From Streptococcus plurextorum DSM 22810 (GTDB lineage: Bacteria; Bacillota; Bacilli; Lactobacillales; Streptococcaceae): a stretch of DNA of 64,000 bases. The stretch is taken from contig NZ_AUIO01000001.1 in assembly GCF_000423745.1 (NCBI RefSeq), forward strand, positions 124,001 through 188,000, given 5' to 3'. A program made the position numbers and the translations under genes. Positions 38,291 to 47,917 of this stretch are shown here, in pieces. A model generated the notes under the pieces. That model ran no database searches and had not been told where the DNA came from. It worked only from the letters and a program-made list of their open reading frames with translations. How positions within the stretch are numbered: the first letter of the stretch is position 1; every line of letters starts with the position of its first letter.

Positions 38291-40019
38291 GACTTCCCTC
38301 CTCTATTTGCGCTTGTTGTCTCTGGTATTGCTCAAAATACCACCCCTTATTAGCCAGCAAATCACTTGGGCTTCCAGCTTCTACAATCTTTCCTTCATCC
38401 ATGACAAGAACCAAATCTGCATGCTGCACAGCTGATAGTCGATGCGTCACAATGATATTGGTTTTTCCGGCACGCTCCCTTTGAATATTGCCAATAATTT
38501 TTTTCTCGGTTTTCGCATCAACTGCCGACAAGGAATCATCCAATATTAAGAGCTCTGGATCTTTAATGAATGCACGCGCCAAGGAAATCCTCTGTTTTTG
38601 ACCTCCAGATATGGAAACCCCACGCTCTCCAATCGCGGTATCAAGACCATCTGACATCCTTTCTAAATCCTGACTAAAAGAGGCAGTTTCAATCGCTTTT
38701 CTGATGTCTGCTTGATTGGCGCTTGTCTTGCCCATGGCAATATTTTCAGCTACTGATCGTGAAAAAAGGAGATGTTCTTGTGGCACATAACCAATCAATC
38801 GCTCTAAACTCTGTCGAGAAAATGCTGTTACTGCTCTGCCATTGATTTCAAAACCTCCAGAACCAACAGGGTATTGCCGTAAGAACTGGCGCACCAAAGT
38901 GGTTTTGCCAGAACCTGTCTTGCCCACAATCCCCAAGGTTTGTCCCTTAAATAGTTTGAGGGTAAGAGCTGTTAGACTCTCTCCCTTTGCTTGAGGATAG
39001 CTAAAGTGGTAGTTTTGGAAAACAACTTCTTCAAGAGTATTGAGGTCACATTGTCCATCTTCTTCCATGTCATCGCCCGTTTCAATGAGCTCTTGCAACT
39101 TATTAAAGGAGGTGCGTCCTGTTTGATAGACCAAAACCAATTCTGAAAGCATCGAAATAGGCTCCATCAGAGAAACCGTATAAAGTTGCATGGCAAGGAC
39201 TTGTCCGACACTCATTCTACCTGCTTCCACAAAAGATGCCCCTAAGAACAAAGTAATGACAGTGGTCGCACCAAACATCAAGGTATACAGCGGACCATAA
39301 AGAGAGGTGTAACGTGACAAATGGCTTTCACGGTCGACCAATTCTTGAGTCCTTTTTCGAAAGCGAGTCGCTTGTAAATCCTTTCGACTATAGGCTCTCA
39401 TCACACGAATCCCTTCAATGATTTCCAAAACGTCATTGCTTAAGTTAGCCACAGCTTCACGATTCTCATCGACTAAAATTTCCGTCTTGCGACTCACAAG
39501 GTATATCCCTCCAGAAAGTAGAATAACTGGAATCAAAGCAGCCACGGTTATTTGCCAAGAAATCAGCAACATAACAGGGAGAATAAAGACAAGCATCCCC
39601 CCAGCATAAAGCAAGGTCATCAGACCAAAACCCACTAAATCTTGAAGCATTTCAACATCTGTCGAAAACCGCGTCATCATATCACCCGCACGAAATTTTT
39701 CATAAAAAGGTGTTCTCATGGTGACCAGTTTTTTAAAGGCATTTTTTTGTAAATCAAACTTAAAACGACTGGCTTGTTGAAATAGTTTAAAGCTCCAAAA
39801 GAAAGCAGTGAGATAACTAATCACCGTTGCTGCAACTAGAATCCCAATATTAATCCAAAGATTTGATTCGGTCAGTTTTCCCTGGCTCATCAAATCAATT
39901 AAACGCTGAATAATCTGAGTCGGCACAACTAAACTCGCATCATAAACAATCAAGACTAAACCTATCAAGAGATAGAGCCACTTATGCTCTTTAATATAAG
40001 TCCCTACTAGTTTAAACAT
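38265..40019 (-). CDS. Heterodimeric ABC multidrug exporter subunit (degenerate site; LmrC/BmrC/PatA-like)
   Basis: The 584-aa half-transporter starts MFKLVGTYIKEHKW at ATG 40019 after AGGAGACAT. It has six membrane helices, Walker A GKTGSGKTT, intact signature ISGGQKQR, and Walker B LLILDDSLSAVD, where Asp replaces the catalytic Glu. That asymmetry is the hallmark of the degenerate-site partner in heterodimeric exporters. A 22-codon leader ORF and terminator precede it. Confidence 0.9.
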   Translation of the reverse strand: MFKLVGTYIKEHKWLYLLIGLVLIVYDASLVVPTQIIQRLIDLMSQGKLTESNLWINIGILVAATVISYLTAFFWSFKLFQQASRFKFDLQKNAFKKLVTMRTPFYEKFRAGDMMTRFSTDVEMLQDLVGFGLMTLLYAGGMLVFILPVMLLISWQITVAALIPVILLSGGIYLVSRKTEILVDENREAVANLSNDVLEIIEGIRVMRAYSRKDLQATRFRKRTQELVDRESHLSRYTSLYGPLYTLMFGATTVITLFLGASFVEAGRMSVGQVLAMQLYTVSLMEPISMLSELVLVYQTGRTSFNKLQELIETGDDMEEDGQCDLNTLEEVVFQNYHFSYPQAKGESLTALTLKLFKGQTLGIVGKTGSGKTTLVRQFLRQYPVGSGGFEINGRAVTAFSRQSLERLIGYVPQEHLLFSRSVAENIAMGKTSANQADIRKAIETASFSQDLERMSDGLDTAIGERGVSISGGQKQRISLARAFIKDPELLILDDSLSAVDAKTEKKIIGNIQRERAGKTNIIVTHRLSAVQHADLVLVMDEGKIVEAGSPSDLLANKGWYFEQYQRQQAQIEEGSHETDERLA

Positions 40020-40081
40020 ATGTCTCCTAACTATTTTCTCATTATACGTGTGGTGTTTTACTATTTTAATGAAAAGCACGC

Positions 40082-40116
40082 AAAAAGGCCTACGGAAAGA
40101 ATCCTTCCATAGACCT
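40082..40116 (-). terminator. Attenuator terminator in the leader of the ABC exporter operon
   Basis: On the minus strand AGGTCTATGGAAGG-ATT-CTTTCCGTAGGCCT forms a 14-bp stem (with G-U pairs) followed by TTTTT. It lies between the leader ORF stop and the exporter start (63 nt downstream), so full-length transcription requires read-through. Confidence 0.85.
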
Positions 40117-40143
40117 CGCATAAGCTGTCATAATGCTAAACAG

Positions 40144-40212
40144 CTACAGGATACGGTGTGAAAGGAGACTTTTCTCAACTACAATAGATGTCATAAGATA
40201 TGTATTATTCAT
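40144..40212 (-). CDS. 22-codon leader peptide of the ABC exporter operon
   Basis: ATG 40212 is preceded by AAGGAG (9-nt spacing); the peptide is MNNTYLMTSIVV then EKSLLSHRIL and ends in TAG at 40144-40146. A second hairpin arm pair (AGCTGT 40123-40128 / ACAGCT 40140-40145) begins at its stop codon, and CCTTTC inside the ORF can pair with GGAAGG of the terminator. This is the layout of ribosome-mediated attenuation, as for B. subtilis bmrB-bmrCD. Confidence 0.75.
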   Translation of the reverse strand: MNNTYLMTSIVVEKSLLSHRIL

Positions 40213-40245
40213 GTTTGTATTCTCCTTTCTTGTTTTCTGCCTAGT

Positions 40246-40274
40246 AATTTATCATAATATGATGATTTGGTCAA
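40246..40274 (-). promoter_or_regulatory. Promoter of leader-ABC exporter operon
   Basis: On the minus strand TTGACC (40274-40269), a 17-bp spacer and TAAATT (40251-40246). The -35 overlaps the stop codon of the upstream gene. Confidence 0.55.
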
Positions 40275-40900
40275 GCTCTTTTTAACATTTTTCGACATTT
40301 TCCGAACATCCCCAACATAAGAACCTCATATAAAACCAAAAAGAGGATGAAGCAATGAAGGAAAAACATCTCTGATAAGACTGAAATAATAGGGTCTGTG
40401 GCTGGGTTAAACAGCCAAGAACTATCACCAGGAAAGAGCAGCTGATGAAAAAGGGTAAAAAATTGTTCAAAACCAATCAGGACACCAAAAACACCAATGC
40501 CTAGTGGTACCAAGGCAGCTGTCAGAAAGTACTGCTGATAGCTCCACAAGCTTTTAGTTCTGCTAGTTATCACAAGAAACCTAACAGCAGGGTAGCTGGT
40601 GGCAAGGAAAATGACCTGTACCAGATGAAAGAGCATTTTCACGTCTGCAAAGTGTTTTAACCCGCTAGCCGATGAGGGAAAGTCTGGCATGTCTAGCACC
40701 TGTGAAAAAGGACTGGTGAGATAGGTTAATAAGATGTTGTAATTCTCTAAAAGCTCTGGTTTGGCAAGAGGGACCTGCTCAGTCAGTTTAAGGCTGTCAA
40801 CTTCCAAGGGGTAAAACAACCAAGCGCCATAGATGGTTGCTAACACCGCTATTGTCAAAAGCCAGACAAGAGTCAGATAGGAAAAAAGTCTAGTTTTCAT
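40271..40900 (-). CDS. TIGR01906 family integral membrane protein
   Basis: The 209-aa protein has four to five membrane helices and a long N-terminal extracytoplasmic loop ([10 protein letters not shown]...), as in the streptococcal TIGR01906 group of unknown function that usually follows the nagD-like gene. ATG 40900 overlaps the end of that gene by 11 nt; the in-frame ATG at 40960 has no ribosome site. Confidence 0.78.
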   Translation of the reverse strand: MKTRLFSYLTLVWLLTIAVLATIYGAWLFYPLEVDSLKLTEQVPLAKPELLENYNILLTYLTSPFSQVLDMPDFPSSASGLKHFADVKMLFHLVQVIFLATSYPAVRFLVITSRTKSLWSYQQYFLTAALVPLGIGVFGVLIGFEQFFTLFHQLLFPGDSSWLFNPATDPIISVLSEMFFLHCFILFLVLYEVLMLGMFGKCRKMLKRA

Positions 40901-41663
40901 CAAAATGCCACTCCGATAAACTCTCAAGCACAACAGTTGGCGCCACTGGTAGACTTTCAACTTCTTCTTTTTTGGTAAAACCAGTCAATACCAAAAGAGT
41001 CGCAATGCCATTTTGAATCCCTGCCATAATATCTGTCAGATAATTATCACCAACCATAATGGCTTCTGACTTCTTAACCCCTAAACGATCCAAAGCCTTG
41101 TCCATGATAATGGCCTCAGGTTTGCCAATAATGACCGGTTTAACCCGAGTCGCCGCCTCAAGAAAGGCTATCAAACTTCCTGCACCAGGCAAGAGGCCTC
41201 GCTCTGTCGGGATGTTTAAATCTGGATTGGTACCAATAAAGTGGGCTCCTTTTTGGATAGCCAGAGTAGCTGTAGCAAACTTATCATAATCCACTGTCCA
41301 ATCAAGACCCACTACAACATAGGCTGGATTTTCAGAATCTTCCACAAAACCTGCCTCGTAAATGGCTGATTTAAGCCCTTCTTCTCCGATGACATAGACT
41401 GTATTACCTCTGGCCAAGTCTTTCATATAGTCTACTGTGGCAAGCGTTGCAGTGTATATGGTCTCAATCGGCGTTTTTATATCAAATGTCTCAGCTAGCA
41501 TCTGCTGCACTTGCTCAGGACGGCGTGTGGTATTATTGGTCACTAAAAGATAAGGTAGCTCGCGCTCCTGCAAGTCACGAATAAACTGCTCACCAGCGGG
41601 AATCCGCTCCTTGCCCTTATAAATGGTCCCATCTAAATCAATCAAATAACCTTTGTATGTCAT
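40890..41663 (-). CDS. NagD-like HAD-superfamily phosphatase
   Basis: The 257-aa HAD-IIA phosphatase has nucleophile motif [22 protein letters not shown], and the C-terminal [14 protein letters not shown]. Likely substrates are sugar phosphates or nucleoside monophosphates. AAGAGGAAAAG precedes the ATG. It belongs to the hemW-thioesterase-Nudix chain. Confidence 0.9.
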   Translation of the reverse strand: MTYKGYLIDLDGTIYKGKERIPAGEQFIRDLQERELPYLLVTNNTTRRPEQVQQMLAETFDIKTPIETIYTATLATVDYMKDLARGNTVYVIGEEGLKSAIYEAGFVEDSENPAYVVVGLDWTVDYDKFATATLAIQKGAHFIGTNPDLNIPTERGLLPGAGSLIAFLEAATRVKPVIIGKPEAIIMDKALDRLGVKKSEAIMVGDNYLTDIMAGIQNGIATLLVLTGFTKKEEVESLPVAPTVVLESLSEWHFDEN

Positions 41664-41674
41664 TTCTTTTCCTC

Positions 41675-42142
41675 TTAAAAATAGCGACTCTGTAAGTCGT
41701 CCTGCTCATCTCGAAAATAAAAGAGTTCTGAAACATCTCCCTTTTCAAAAACATCGATGATATCTTCCATGTATGGGGCGAGGTCAACGGTCCTTAAATC
41801 ACTCTTAGCTACCCACTTGATTTCCCCTTCTTCTGAGGAACGAATTGAACCTTCAAAGGCTGTTACTTTATAAAGAAACACCAAGTAACGTATACCTTCA
41901 TCTCTGGTGTGAAAATGCTTGACCGCCATCAACTGTGGATCCTTAACCCTTAGCCCCGTTTCCTCATAAACCTCTCTTACAAGCGCCTCATGAAGACTCT
42001 CTTTTTCCTCAACATGACCGCCAGGTAGGGCATAGCCATGCCACACATAACGCTTTGGATCTCGGATTTGCATCAGCACACGTCCCTTTTCATCCTCAAT
42101 CATACACATATTGGTTAGAATCACTTTTTCTGCTCGTGACAT
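41675..42142 (-). CDS. Nudix hydrolase, MutT/8-oxo-dGTPase-like
   Basis: The 155-aa protein has the complete Nudix box [18 protein letters not shown] continuing YEETGL. It is similar to MutX-like house-cleaning enzymes that remove oxidised nucleotides; substrate not proven. GAAGGGAG precedes the ATG. Confidence 0.83.
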   Translation of the reverse strand: MSRAEKVILTNMCMIEDEKGRVLMQIRDPKRYVWHGYALPGGHVEEKESLHEALVREVYEETGLRVKDPQLMAVKHFHTRDEGIRYLVFLYKVTAFEGSIRSSEEGEIKWVAKSDLRTVDLAPYMEDIIDVFEKGDVSELFYFRDEQDDLQSRYF

Positions 42143-42247
42143 CCTATCTCCCTTCTCATTACTCTAATATCAGTCATCTCAGCTGTAACTCCGATAACAG
42201 TTGCTGGGTTCATAACTTGTTTTTTCACCTTTAAGCGTGTTTTCATA

Positions 42248-42868
42248 TCAGTCAAATACCGTTTCCCACTTGTCCGCCGCATTGGCTTCAAAACAGAGCG
42301 CAATTTGTGCTGAAGTAGCTTTTGTTTCAGCTAATTCAGGCAACTGATTTAAGGCAAAATACTGTGCATCGAGGGTTTCATTATTTGGAGTAAAACTACC
42401 ACCAATAACCCGACAGAGCACAAAATGCTTGATCACTCTTATCGCACTTCTTTTAGGGTTGTTCTTAGCCTTATCTAACACCGCAATCAAGCGTTTCGCC
42501 TCAACCTCAAGTCCCGCCTCCTCACGGACTTCCTTGATGGTATTGTCCATGATAGAGTGATCCACGTCACACCAGCCACCCGGTAAGGTCCACAGACCAT
42601 CGTATTCCTGCACTAAGAGGATTTTTTGATCTTTAAAAATAGCTGCACGGGTATCGATTTTAGGAGTTTGGTAGCCTGTCTCACCGGCAAAAAGTTCCAC
42701 GACCTTCTCTTTTGGTAAGCCCGAGGGCTCGACTAAGATTTGGCAAGCAATATCTCTAATCTCCTCAAAACGCTCGATATCAAATCTATCCTTGCTATAA
42801 GTCAATCCAGCCTGAGCCAGCGCCTGCAAACGAATAGCCCAATCCAAATAGTTTGGCTTATCGGTCAT
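42248..42868 (-). CDS. Nudix hydrolase with N-terminal extension, ADP-ribose pyrophosphatase-like
   Basis: The 206-aa protein has a helical N-terminal Nudix_N-type domain (WAIRLQALAQAGLTYSKD) and a Nudix core GGWCDVDHSIMDNTIKEV continuing REEAGL. This combination is typical of NrtR-less ADP-ribose/nucleotide-sugar hydrolases in streptococci. ATG 42868 follows GGAGGAAGAGG and overlaps the thioesterase end by 11 nt. Confidence 0.82.
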   Translation of the reverse strand: MTDKPNYLDWAIRLQALAQAGLTYSKDRFDIERFEEIRDIACQILVEPSGLPKEKVVELFAGETGYQTPKIDTRAAIFKDQKILLVQEYDGLWTLPGGWCDVDHSIMDNTIKEVREEAGLEVEAKRLIAVLDKAKNNPKRSAIRVIKHFVLCRVIGGSFTPNNETLDAQYFALNQLPELAETKATSAQIALCFEANAADKWETVFD

Positions 42869-43616
42869 CCTCTTCCTCCACTTTCTGCCAAACAATTCGT
42901 GCTTGTGCTCTTAATTGCCCTTGATTGTAAATCTCATACTGAGTCGCCAATCCTTCATTCGCCACTCGAACATTAACATAAGTCTCTAGAAAATCCTCAC
43001 AGGAAATTTCCTTAAGGTACTTGATCGTTAACTCTTTAGCTCGATAATCTTTGAGCATTGGCCAATCCATACTATCAAATAGCCAGTTGAGATAAGTGCC
43101 ATTGTTGACATGTCGATTCATGTCCATGTCAAAATAGCTGATGGCATGATTGATCGTGAGGTAATCGCTCAGCTTCTCCCACTTGATCAAGCGTGGTATC
43201 TTTTTAACTTTCTCTGACTGATAAGGAGCAATCAAGTCCTCTGGAACTGGGGCTAACTTACGGCTATCAAAATCAAGCAAGACAAAATAACAGTCTATGG
43301 TTAGCAAAACCTGCCCTACCTCATCACGAATATTAAAACGACGTTGACAAAGGAACTTATCAAAAGCAACAGCCTCTGTCTCAATCACAACCCGTTCATC
43401 ATATCGCGGTAACCGCTGAATGTCAAAGTGATAGTCCGTCACCACCCAAATCAAACCATATTGCTCATAAATGTCCGTGTCACTGCGGTTGAGACCAGCA
43501 GATTGACGACCAGAAACACCCAGACAATAAGACATAAAGCGAGAGAGCACTATTTCCTTCTCCATATTGACCATGTCAAAAGGAACCACAAAATCTTCTC
43601 TATAAACCTGTCCCAT
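42858..43616 (-). CDS. Acyl-ACP thioesterase
   Basis: The 252-aa double-hotdog protein matches the bacterial acyl-ACP thioesterase family: an N-terminal hotdog with TDIYEQYGLIWVVTDYHFD and a C-terminal hotdog with YFDMDMNRHVNNGTYLNW, holding the Asn/His catalytic residues. It releases free fatty acids from ACP, setting chain length or recycling. It lies 12 bp after hemW. Confidence 0.9.
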   Translation of the reverse strand: MGQVYREDFVVPFDMVNMEKEIVLSRFMSYCLGVSGRQSAGLNRSDTDIYEQYGLIWVVTDYHFDIQRLPRYDERVVIETEAVAFDKFLCQRRFNIRDEVGQVLLTIDCYFVLLDFDSRKLAPVPEDLIAPYQSEKVKKIPRLIKWEKLSDYLTINHAISYFDMDMNRHVNNGTYLNWLFDSMDWPMLKDYRAKELTIKYLKEISCEDFLETYVNVRVANEGLATQYEIYNQGQLRAQARIVWQKVEEEDDR

Positions 43617-43628
43617 AGCTCACACTTT

Positions 43629-44750
43629 CTATAACATGAATTTTTCGGCAACGGTGTCCCCCAAGAAAAGACCTTTTTTAGTCATCCGGAGCCTGCCATC
43701 GCTTATCTTGACCAAGCCATCTGCTTGCAAGTCAGACACGATTTGTCCATAACGTGCCTCAAAATTTTCTTGGAATTTTTCCTCAAAACGGGCAATCGAA
43801 ACACCTGATTTTTTACGAAGGCCTAGGAAGAACTCCTCCTCCATCTTTTCCTCTTTGCTCAAAACTTCCTCGGTTAATCTGGCATGCCCCTCTTCTGCTA
43901 TAGCTTTGAGGTAGTGCTGAATAGGACCCCGGTTACGGTAACGCACACCATTCACATAACCTGAAGCGCCAGCTCCAAAGCCATAATACTCATCATTGTC
44001 CCAGTACATGAGGTTGTGGCGACTTTCCATGCCAGGCTTGGTAAAATTGGAAATCTCATAATGTTCAAAGCCATTTTTTTCCAGTTGGGAAATGATGTAA
44101 TCAAACATTTCGGCTTCCAAGTCTTCCGTTGGCAGATTAAGTTTTCCGCGACGCATTTTATTCATAAAAACGGTATGATGTTCTAAAATCAGGCTATAAA
44201 GACTTAGATGGGGGATATCTAGCGCTATTGCCTTTGCTACATTTTCCTTGACATCAGCCATGGTCTGACCAGGTAAAGCATAAATAAGGTCAATGGAAAT
44301 GTTATCAAATCCCGCTGTTTTCAGAGCTGAAATGTTTTCATAAATCTGAGCTTCATTATGGCTTCTGCCGATGCGCTTTAAATGTTTGTCATTAAAGGTC
44401 TGCACCCCAAGCGAGATGCGATTGACAGCTGATTTTTGCAGCACCGCTATTTTTTCAGGGTCTAAGTCGCCTGGATTGGCTTCGATGGTGAACTCCTCTA
44501 CCCCTTTGCTGTATTTGGTCAAATGGCTGAGCAGATAATCCAACTGGTCAGCAGAGAGTGCTGTCGGTGTTCCTCCACCGATGTAGAGCGTCCGCAGTGA
44601 TCCCATATCCGCCAGTTCAATCTCACGAATAAGAGCCCGCAGATAATCATCTACAGGCTGATTTTTGATAAAAACCTTTGAAAAATCGCAGTAATAGCAA
44701 ATCTGCGTGCAAAATGGGATATGGATATAAGCGGAAGTTGGTTTTATCAT
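43629..44750 (-). CDS. hemW: Radical SAM heme chaperone-like protein HemW
   Basis: The 373-aa protein starts SAYIHIPFCTQICYYCDF with the CxxxCxxC [4Fe-4S] motif, then YIGGGTPTALS, and a HemN C-terminal domain. It lacks the extra N-terminal residues of true coproporphyrinogen dehydrogenase; HemW in lactic acid bacteria binds heme for delivery. First gene of a six-gene chain. No Shine-Dalgarno: TATAAT ends 6 nt before the ATG, predicting a leaderless message. Confidence 0.92.
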   Translation of the reverse strand: MIKPTSAYIHIPFCTQICYYCDFSKVFIKNQPVDDYLRALIREIELADMGSLRTLYIGGGTPTALSADQLDYLLSHLTKYSKGVEEFTIEANPGDLDPEKIAVLQKSAVNRISLGVQTFNDKHLKRIGRSHNEAQIYENISALKTAGFDNISIDLIYALPGQTMADVKENVAKAIALDIPHLSLYSLILEHHTVFMNKMRRGKLNLPTEDLEAEMFDYIISQLEKNGFEHYEISNFTKPGMESRHNLMYWDNDEYYGFGAGASGYVNGVRYRNRGPIQHYLKAIAEEGHARLTEEVLSKEEKMEEEFFLGLRKKSGVSIARFEEKFQENFEARYGQIVSDLQADGLVKISDGRLRMTKKGLFLGDTVAEKFML

Positions 44751-44756
44751 GGAACT

Positions 44757-44785
44757 ATTATACCACAGCCAGGCTATCCATCCAA
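44757..44785 (-). promoter_or_regulatory. Promoter of hemW operon, predicted leaderless
   Basis: On the minus strand TTGGAT (44785-44780), a 17-bp spacer ending TGG, TATAAT (44762-44757), then AGTTCC and ATG. Confidence 0.72.
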
Positions 44786-44863
44786 ATGACCGAAGTCAAA
44801 TGGCTGCCTAAGGCAAAAACTATTCCCTTCACAACTCCTCTACAAGCAAGCTCAAAATGAATA

Positions 44864-44887
44864 GTTCCTGATTTTAGAATCAAGAAC
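44864..44887 (-). terminator. Terminator-like hairpin after the 94-aa gene
   Basis: On the minus strand GTTCTTGAT-TCTAAA-ATCAGGAAC, 9 bp with one G-U pair, followed by a weak T-tract. Confidence 0.6.
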
Positions 44888-44904
44888 CTTCTTTCCCATT
44901 ATCT

Positions 44905-45189
44905 TTACCTTTTCCTTAACCGTCCAAATGCCAATTCATAGCGCACATATGATTTCGCTTCTTGGTAAAGAAAGAGAAAACAGGCTTCCTCACTATCAAA
45001 AGAGCGAGTATGAGGGTAATTGCTACGTTCTATGGTCTCATCAACTTTCCATACGCCTTGGTCTTTATAAACACCTTTTAGAAAGCAACCAAAATCACCA
45101 CCCAATGGAGACTGACGAAGACTAAATTCTGGTCCCTCGTATTGACGAAAACACCTCTCATAAAGCCACCAAAACTCTTCTGCTTTCAT
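44905..45189 (-). CDS. Small soluble protein of unknown function
   Basis: A 94-aa protein (MKAEEFWWLYERCFRQYEG...) rich in Trp, Tyr and Phe, with a basic C-terminus. GAGGAAAATGA precedes the ATG, and a hairpin follows the stop. The aromatic, compact composition resembles small immunity proteins (Imm59-like), but no toxin gene is adjacent and I cannot confirm the family. Confidence 0.6.
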   Translation of the reverse strand: MKAEEFWWLYERCFRQYEGPEFSLRQSPLGGDFGCFLKGVYKDQGVWKVDETIERSNYPHTRSFDSEEACFLFLYQEAKSYVRYELAFGRLRKR

Positions 45190-45505
45190 TCATTTTCCTC
45201 TCTATTTACTATCTTTTCCACCTTGATAATGGCTAAAAATCACCGATAGTCATTTGCTGATATGAAACAAGCACTAAAAACTACCTTCTTGATAAAGTGA
45301 TAGGCCTCTTGTCAAAAGTAACAACCGACGGTTTAAAAATTGAGGCCTAAAAAGAAGACTTGCTATCGTCTAGCCATCTACTTTATCCGCTAGCCCTAAT
45401 CCCCCTCTGATAGATGCCCTTAATCTAGCCCTTCTTAGAGCTCGATTATTGGGAAATAGCTGCGCAACGCTTGGTGATAACTCATCACGAATCAGAGCGA
45501 ATCTC
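45190..45505. other. Intergenic region
   Basis: 316 bp with no supported gene. AGGCCTC at about 45303 and GAGGCCT at about 45345 form a long-loop inverted repeat; a minus-strand open frame across 45370-45585 overlaps the next gene and has no ribosome site. Confidence 0.5.
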
Positions 45506-45697
45506 TTAGTCAAGCTGTTCAGTATTCTCTTTGCGCCAGATACGATAGGCAAACAAGCCACCATTAAGCAAAAATAGCAGCCCACACAAGATGGCCATCA
45601 AAAGATTGTTGCCCCTAATATTGATGAAAAATCCAATACCATAAAGGGCAAGAAAGTACCAGGTCATGATATTTTCTGAACCAAATAATTTCTTCAT
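45506..45697 (-). CDS. Small membrane protein of unknown function
   Basis: The 63-aa protein (MKKLFGSENIMTWYFLALYG...) has two hydrophobic helices (about 10-26 and 33-52) with INIRG between, and a charged C-terminus WRKENTEQLD. ATG 45697 follows ATGGAGGAAT; an in-frame ATG at 45709 is inside that site. TATAAT lies about 25 nt upstream. It is monocistronic. Confidence 0.65.
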   Translation of the reverse strand: MKKLFGSENIMTWYFLALYGIGFFINIRGNNLLMAILCGLLFLLNGGLFAYRIWRKENTEQLD

Positions 45698-45911
45698 GTA
45701 TTCCTCCATTCTTTCCCTTATTATATCAAAAATACATTAAAAAACGTGTTATCAGGTGACCGTAACATTTTTAGACAGAATCACTGATCAAAGACTCTTG
45801 AAATTCTTTTTTAAGCAATCGTCACATTTGCCCAGCTAATCCAAAAGACTAAGGTTTATAGGGGCACACATGTTGCTGAACTTGTCCTTCCCTTCTTGTC
45901 CTCTACTTTTC

Positions 45912-46080
45912 AAGATAAAATCATCCACTGGACATTTTCGCTTCTCAATTTCTAGGCGAAAAGATAAAACAGTCCACTGGACATTTTCGCTCTTCAATGT
46001 CTAGGCGAAAAGATAAAACAGTCCACTGGACATTTTCGCTCTTCAATTTCTGGGCGAAAAGATAAAACAGTCCACTGGAC
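45912..46080. repeat. 49-bp tandem repeat at the 3' end of lepA (three full copies plus ends)
   Basis: TCCACTGGACATTTTCGC starts at 45924, 45973 and 46022; a fourth TCCACTGGAC at 46071 diverges into the lepA stop. Units are exactly 49 bp and differ at a few positions. Each holds TTTTCGC / GCGAAAA arms and, at the junctions, a GTCCA-TGGAC palindrome. 45698-45911 shows only the promoter of the 63-aa gene. Confidence 0.92.
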
Positions 46081-46086
46081 TGTTTT
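46062..46086 (-). terminator. lepA terminator formed with the first repeat junction
   Basis: AAAACAGTCC-AGT-GGACTGTTTT (46064-46086) starts inside the lepA stop codon and is followed on the minus strand by ATCTTTTCG. One arm is repeat sequence. Confidence 0.8.
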
Positions 46087-47917
46087 ATTTCTCGTCATCA
46101 TCCATGCTAAGCACACTCAAGAAAGCTTCTTGTGGAACTTCGACTGAACCGATGGCTTTCATGCGTTTCTTACCAGCTTTTTGTTTTTCAAGAAGCTTAC
46201 GTTTACGCGAAACGTCGCCGCCATAACACTTGGCAAGGACATTTTTACGCAGGGCTTTAATGTCTGTTCGAGCCACAATTTTCTGTCCGATTGCTGCTTG
46301 AATCGGAACTTCAAACTGTTGACGCGGAATGATTTTCTTGAGCTTCTCCACGATGAGCTTCCCGCGTTCATAAGCAAATTCCTTGTGAACAATAAAGCTA
46401 AGCGCATCGACCTTGTCACCATTAAGCAGGATGTCCATTTTCACCAGCTTAGACGAGCGGTATTCTGAAATTTCATAATCAAACGAAGCATAACCACGAG
46501 TTGAAGATTTGAGCTTGTCAAAGAAATCAAAGACAATTTCAGCCAGCGGGATCTGATAGATGACATTAACACGATTGTCATCGATATAATCCATGGTCAC
46601 AAAGTCACCACGCTTGCGCTGTGCTAGCTCCATAACAGCACCAACATACTCTTGAGGGACCATGATCTGAGCCTTAACATAAGGCTCCTCAATGCTATCA
46701 ATTCGTGTAGGATCTGGAAATTCAGACGGGTTAGACACCTCTACCATCTCGCCATCTGTCATATTGACATGGTAAACCACCGACGGCGCTGTCATGATCA
46801 GGTCAATGTTGAATTCCCGCTCCAAGCGTTCCTGGATAACATCCATATGCAGAAGTCCCAAGAAGCCACAACGGAAACCAAACCCTAAGGCTTGTGATGT
46901 TTCAGGTTCAAATTGCAAACTAGCATCGTTAAGTTGGAGTTTTTCAAGTGCTTCACGTAGGTCATTGTACTTATTGGACTCAATCGGGTAAAGACCAGCA
47001 AAGACCATGGGGTTCATCTGCTTATAGCCAGATAAAGGCTCACTAGCAGGATTTTCAGCTAAGGTCACTGTATCACCAACACGGGTATCTGCAACCGTCT
47101 TGATCGAGGCTGCGATATAGCCAACGTCACCTGTTGCTAGATAGTCACGACCGATTGCTTTTGGCGTGAAAATCCCAACTTCAGTGACATCAAAAGTTTT
47201 ACCATTTGACATGAGCTGAATGGTATCACCTGGTTTAACCATCCCATTGACCACACGAACCTGTAGAATAACCCCACGATAAGGGTCATAAACGGAGTCA
47301 AAAATAAGAGCCTGCAAAGGTGCTGTGACGTCACCCGTCGGTGCTGGCACCTTCTCAACAATTTGCTCTAAAATCTCCTCAATCCCAATCCCTGCCTTAG
47401 CAGAGCATGGCACCGCTTCTGAAGCATCTAGCCCAATGACATCTTCGATTTCCTGGCGGACTCGCTCTGGATCTGCTGCTGGCAAGTCAATTTTATTGAT
47501 GACAGGCAAAATTTCCAAGTCATTATCAAGTGCCAAGTAGACATTGGCCAAAGTCTGGGCTTCAATTCCCTGAGCCGCATCAACTACCAAGATAGCCCCT
47601 TCACAGGCAGCAAGGGAACGTGAGACTTCATAGGTAAAGTCCACGTGCCCAGGTGTGTCAATTAGATGAAAGATATAGGTTTCACCGTCTTTAGCCTTAT
47701 AATTGAGCTGGACAGCGTTCAGTTTGATGGTAATCCCACGCTCACGCTCCAAGTCCATGCTATCCAAGAGTTGTGCCTGCATTTCACGACTGGAAACCGT
47801 CTCTGTTTTTTCTAAAATACGATCAGCAAGGGTAGATTTCCCATGGTCAATATGGGCGATGATAGAGAAGTTACGGATCTTCTCCTGACGTTTTTTTAAG
47901 TCTTCAAAAGTAGGCAT
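46085..47917 (-). CDS. lepA: Elongation factor 4 (LepA GTPase)
   Basis: The 610-aa translational GTPase has G1 AHIDHGKST, switch [14 protein letters not shown] and the LepA-specific C-terminal domain ([18 protein letters not shown]). It back-translocates or remodels stalled ribosomes. GGAAAG precedes the ATG. The 3' end abuts the 49-bp tandem repeats. Confidence 0.97.
   Translation of the reverse strand: MPTFEDLKKRQEKIRNFSIIAHIDHGKSTLADRILEKTETVSSREMQAQLLDSMDLERERGITIKLNAVQLNYKAKDGETYIFHLIDTPGHVDFTYEVSRSLAACEGAILVVDAAQGIEAQTLANVYLALDNDLEILPVINKIDLPAADPERVRQEIEDVIGLDASEAVPCSAKAGIGIEEILEQIVEKVPAPTGDVTAPLQALIFDSVYDPYRGVILQVRVVNGMVKPGDTIQLMSNGKTFDVTEVGIFTPKAIGRDYLATGDVGYIAASIKTVADTRVGDTVTLAENPASEPLSGYKQMNPMVFAGLYPIESNKYNDLREALEKLQLNDASLQFEPETSQALGFGFRCGFLGLLHMDVIQERLEREFNIDLIMTAPSVVYHVNMTDGEMVEVSNPSEFPDPTRIDSIEEPYVKAQIMVPQEYVGAVMELAQRKRGDFVTMDYIDDNRVNVIYQIPLAEIVFDFFDKLKSSTRGYASFDYEISEYRSSKLVKMDILLNGDKVDALSFIVHKEFAYERGKLIVEKLKKIIPRQQFEVPIQAAIGQKIVARTDIKALRKNVLAKCYGGDVSRKRKLLEKQKAGKKRMKAIGSVEVPQEAFLSVLSMDDDEK

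Noticed and set aside
42121..42246. 41-codon basic ORF between two Nudix genes
   Set aside because: It begins 1 nt after the upstream stop, so reinitiation is possible, but it lacks a ribosome site, overlaps the next gene in another frame, and its composition looks like non-coding sequence.
45370..45585. 71-codon minus-strand frame overlapping the 63-aa membrane protein
   Set aside because: No ribosome site and the overlapping frame has clear SD, promoter and membrane-helix pattern.
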